Assembly (NCBI GenBank): GCA_963989245.1
Contig: OZ022344.1
Location: forward strand, 7,091,303-7,155,302
Length of the DNA: 64,000 nucleotides
Direction: 5' to 3'
DNA from: Nansenia antarctica
Lineage: Eukaryota > Chordata > Actinopteri > Argentiniformes > Microstomatidae
Shown here piece after piece: positions 38,304-64,000 of this stretch (its first letter is position 1; the number at the start of each line of letters is the position of its first letter). The notes under the pieces are model-generated. The model was not told the origin of the DNA. It did no database searches and worked only from the letters and a program-made list of their open reading frames with translations. A program made the translations under genes and the position numbers.

Positions 38304-39152
38304 CAAAAAGCTTCTTTAATATTCCCTATTACGAAAGTTGAAGTGTTGAAGAGCCCACTCGATAACAGTTTTAGAATCACTAAATACTTTCTGTGAATAA
38401 TTAGTGAATTGGATTCACTGTATCGTCTGCTGTAGGCTACTGGGTAAGTGATACATGGCTTGTAAACAAACTTACGTCTTAGGACATGTTCAAAAGCAAG
38501 GACTGTGTGATGATCTAATTACGTTTAGTTATTTATGTGTTTTTAGCATGTTGATGTTCCATCAGCATGTTGAGATGTGCTAAACATGCAGTTCATAGCG
38601 ATGTTCCCTTTTAGCTTCTAGCTACTAGCAGCTGTTTTGCATGTGTTTTGATTCAGAGCGAGTTTCTCTGGTAGTTGGTTTGAGGTGTACCAACATTCAA
38701 ATAAGCATAACTTCTTCAACTATTTTCAGATTTGAATGTATGACACATCATTTGAAAGCTAATCTAACCCATAATCCTGAACGAAATCACTGAAAAATGA
38801 AAAATGACCTTGCCCTACTTGAGGACTCTTTCACCAGACCCTGTCACATATTGGTTTGTACACATTGTGGATTGGGTTACAATGAGGCCGTCCTCCGATT
38901 TCAACGTCCAACAGCCTCCAATGAGTACAGTAGATGGTAGTTCATACTGTAGTAGAGCCACTGTGTTATCTGTCAGCCATAGACTACTGTACAGTATACT
39001 TTATACAAACTGTACTTTTCAATTTGAAAAGTTTAAAGTTCAGCACAAAGTCCTGTCCTCCAGTAAGCCATTAGTTAAAGTTATTCTATTCTAATATTAT
39101 TGTGAATGGGGGAAATTAATAATGCAATTATAATACACAGTTAACATGGTTG

Positions 39153-39300
39153 ACATTTACATTTCTGGCATTTAGCAGACACCTTTATCCAAAGCGACTT
39201 ATAACAAATACATTAGTGAATCATCTATCCATCAGTCAGCACAAGAAAACATAATCTACGCTCGGGCCAGGGGCCATTGGCCGTCATAATGTTAGAAGAA
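39153..39300. repeat. Short interspersed repeat (TTTAGCAGACAC type)
   Basis: TTGACATTTACATTTCTGGC and CCAAAGCGACTTATAACAAA match 27262-27375. Confidence 0.5.
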
Positions 39301-39377
39301 TTTTTTATTAATTAATTATTAATTTACAGTAGAGAAACTGTACAGGGGGGTAGAGGAGATGGAGATATTTCAAGAGT

Positions 39378-40190
39378 AAGTAAGTAAGTAAGTAAGTAAA
39401 GCTTTATTTATATAGCACCTTTCATACAAGAAATGCAGCTCAAAGTGCTTTACAACAGGAATAAGATCATAAAGTGAATATAAAAACATATACATGCATA
39501 GAATGAATATAAAAGCAGGGGAAAACACTAAAAAGAAAAGGTAAAGATCTAACTTTCCATATCCCTTTCATCTCCCTACCTTACACAGTCTTTCTGTACT
39601 TCCCACTGGCTTTCCACCAGCACCACAAACAGTTTTTGGAAAAGGTCCGAGGGACAGTTAACGTATAGCCTGAAGAGATGGGTCTTCAGTCTACGGCGAA
39701 AGATAGGGAGTGATTCTGCATTCCTGACAGCAGGGGGAAGCTCGTTCCACCAGCGGGACGCCAGGACGGTGAAAAGCTGTGATCGGGTAGCATGACTACT
39801 GCATCCCCGTAGAGGCGGTGGTGCCAGTCGGCCAGCAGAGGGGGAAGAGCGGAGTGAACAGGCAGGTGTTTGTTGGCTGACCATTGTTTGTATATAGGAA
39901 GGGGCTGTTCCCTTTGCTGCCCGGTAGGCGAGTTCCAGCGTCTTGAATCTCATGTGAGCTGCTACTGGGAGCCAGTGAACGGTGTGAAGGAGAAGGGTAA
40001 CATGGGAGAATTTGGGGAGGTCGAACACCAGACGGGCGGCAGTATTCTGGATGAGCCGCAGAGGCCCAGGAGTGTGTTGCAGTGGTCAAGGCGGGAGATG
40101 ACTAGTGTCCGGAACAAGAGTTGTGCTGCTTCTCTGGTGAATGTCTGATGATGACTGGTGTACAGTTGATTCAATGACTGAGACAAATGT
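39378..40190 (-). mobile_element. L2-type LINE 3' part with reverse transcriptase end
   Basis: The minus strand reads VISRLDHCNTLLGLC, then (frame change) LPKFSHVTLLLHTVHWLPVA and WWNELPPAVRNAESLPIFRR, the C-terminus of an L2-type reverse transcriptase. The 3' UTR is the same as at 23505-23780 and ends in a (CTTA)n tail on the minus strand. It starts only about 80 bp past the MHC class I stop codon, on the same strand, so the class I 3' UTR probably runs into it. Confidence 0.88.
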
Positions 40191-40268
40191 CCTTATTGTA
40201 AGTGGCTTTGGAGGAAAGCGTCTAATGACTTCAGTGTGAATGTTAAACCACTGGTTCAGGATTCCTCT

Positions 40269-62665
<22,397 letters not shown>

Positions 62666-63238
62666 CTGGATTTGTTACTGAATATAAGCTCCAGTTTTGA
62701 CAGAAAAGTGTGCACTGTCCCTCGCGGGGCAAGGTGCACAGTAATCTGATAAGATTGGGGGCAAGGTGCACAATAGTCTGTTACGGGTGGGGAAGATAGG
62801 GGGAAGAAGAAAAGGGAGGAAAAGGGGAGAAAAAGGGAAGAGAGTGAAATTGAGGCTTCTTTTCCATTATCTACATGTTTAATAGTCTCAATGTTTTCTA
62901 AACAATTAATGAACAATAAAAATTTTGCCTTTGCCATTTTTGAATGGGGGGGGAAGAATGAATCTGAAAGTCACCGGTTCAAATCCCACCAGAAACAAGA
63001 AAAACTAAAAACGTCTCCAGAAGTGTTGTTTTGTGTAAATTCCAGATCACTTGAGCCAAAAGTTGCTTTTTGTGACATAACAGAAGTATATAGACACTTG
63101 CTGTTGTTTTATTGATGTTTAAACATAATAATACTATACCAATATATAATATAATAATAGTACAAATAAACAAGTTAACCTCTTAAAAACTGAGGTTGAA
63201 TAAATAACTTTTGACAAAGAGAAGAAGAGAGAGCTACT
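62666..63238 (-). promoter_or_regulatory. Upstream region of the MHC class I gene
   Basis: Putative promoter side. On the minus strand a CCAAT box is at 62754-62758, TGCACCTTGCCCC occurs twice (about 62728-62741 and 62760-62773), and TTTCACTCTCTTCCC near 62838-62850 resembles an interferon-response element weakly. No classical S-X-Y module was recognised. Function is a guess. Confidence 0.3.
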
Positions 63239-63720
63239 CAGAATCAGAATCAGAATTGCTTTTATTGCACCAATGTACAGGTACACAGAGTAACATTATT
63301 GGGTTCAGGTTCATTCAACATTGGCATTGCAGCAGAAGACCAATAATAAAATAAAGTATGATATAAAAACAACTAAATCAACAATCAATCAACAAACAAT
63401 ATCAGCAATAGCATCAATAGCAGCAGAATGCAAAAATAATATAATAAAGTAAATGAGTAGGGTGATAATAGAGACTACAGCAGTACTACAGCAGGACCAG
63501 TCGTATAAAAAGCTGTGCAGATTCTAACAACATGGGATGTAATTATTAATAATGTAATTACATTGTAATATCATACAGTATGCAATAACATAGTTCAGGT
63601 ATGATACAGTACAGGAAGTTCAAGTAGTAGTCAGGTGGTGCAAAGAACGTTGTGCAGGTAGCAGTGAGATGCTTGGGCGGATCCAAGGGTTTTAAGGGCA
63701 GCTGCCAGCCTATTTGTAGG
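63239..63720 (-). mobile_element. LINE 3'-end remnant
   Basis: GAATCAGAATCAGAATTGCTTTTATTGC at the left edge is, on the minus strand, the usual 3' end of fish non-LTR elements (GCAATAAAAGC...TTCTGATTC). The A/T-rich body and the CAGGTGGTGCAAAGAACGTT stretch fit a LINE 3' UTR. No reverse transcriptase is readable. Confidence 0.5.
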
Positions 63721-64000
63721 CAATTAATCTAAAAATAAAAATGTGTTGAAAGTTCATTATATTTCTCCGTAGTTGATGAACACTTCTTTACTCACCAGTT
63801 TAGAATTCACTTTCCCCCCTGAATAAAGAGAAAATGGTTGCGCCGCCACCCAACCCGGGGAATTTGAAACCCACCAGTCGACGTCACCACTGATCCTGCC
63901 TCTGGTCTCTCACCGATGCCGCTGCTACTGCTGCTAAGTGACAGGTCTTTTCATTTGTTTATCGTTGCTCTATGTTTAAAAACCTCTACATGACTGCATC

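Noticed and set aside
62678..62690. TATA-like TTATATT on the minus strand before the MHC start codon
   Set aside because: Only about 20 bases before the ATG, too close to leave room for a normal transcription start and 5' UTR.
62940..63000. Possible tRNA gene (GGTTCAAATCCCACC)
   Set aside because: Only a B-box-like stretch is present; no acceptor stem or anticodon arm could be folded. At most a SINE scrap.

Overview
The window looks like nuclear DNA of a teleost fish. The genes are split by large introns, microsatellites are dense, fish-type SINEs, LINEs and DNA transposons are everywhere, and the one classical immune gene has a fish-type MHC class I sequence. No bacterial, organellar or RNA genes were seen. 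The exact species cannot be told.

Layout. (1) 1-27,922 holds the 3' half of a metabotropic glutamate receptor gene on the plus strand, best matched to grm4. Four coding exons are visible (11,432-11,568; 13,114-14,049; 20,942-21,188; 27,873-27,922) with consensus splice sites and consistent phases. The upstream exons lie outside the window. Its introns carry a TTAA-flanked piggyBac-like element (5,882-7,427), a PIF/Harbinger-like element (8,652-9,960), a hAT element (22,123-24,466), two related hairpin MITEs, SINEs, LINE tails and a partial copy of one of the gene's own exons (about 10,571-10,637). (2) 27,923-40,190 is 3' UTR and intergenic DNA with LINE fragments, two SINEs side by side, a second PIF/Harbinger-like MITE (34,590-35,619) and microsatellites. 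(3) 40,269-62,665 on the minus strand is an MHC class I heavy-chain gene: signal peptide, alpha-1, alpha-2, alpha-3 and transmembrane exons, 329 codons plus stop, all phases compatible. Most of the residues that grip peptide ends in classical class I are changed, so it is probably non-classical.

The intron between alpha-1 and alpha-2 is about 19 kb and is almost wholly a nest of transposable elements. The order can be read from target-site duplications and from interrupted reading frames that rejoin. A Gmr1-like Ty3/gypsy fragment (protease directly followed by the integrase zinc finger) is the oldest layer. It was split by a LINE (about 42,107-50,268) and by a hAT element (50,975-60,499, TSD GTGAAGGT). 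The LINE was split by an endogenous-retrovirus-like, gag-only LTR element (42,786-48,635, TSD GTGGT) and by a PIF/Harbinger-like MITE (49,007-49,967, TSD CAG). The hAT interval in turn holds a very young, apparently intact Ty3/gypsy retrotransposon (about 51,184-59,408). Its 638-bp LTRs are identical, its primer site fits tRNA-His, and its 505-codon gag is joined to a 1,620-codon pol by a canonical GGGAAAC -1 frameshift site just before the gag stop.

The adjacency of grm4 and an MHC class I gene echoes human chromosome 6p21, where GRM4 lies just beyond the extended class II region. Intron 1 of the class I gene carries a 196-bp palindrome with a telomere-like core.
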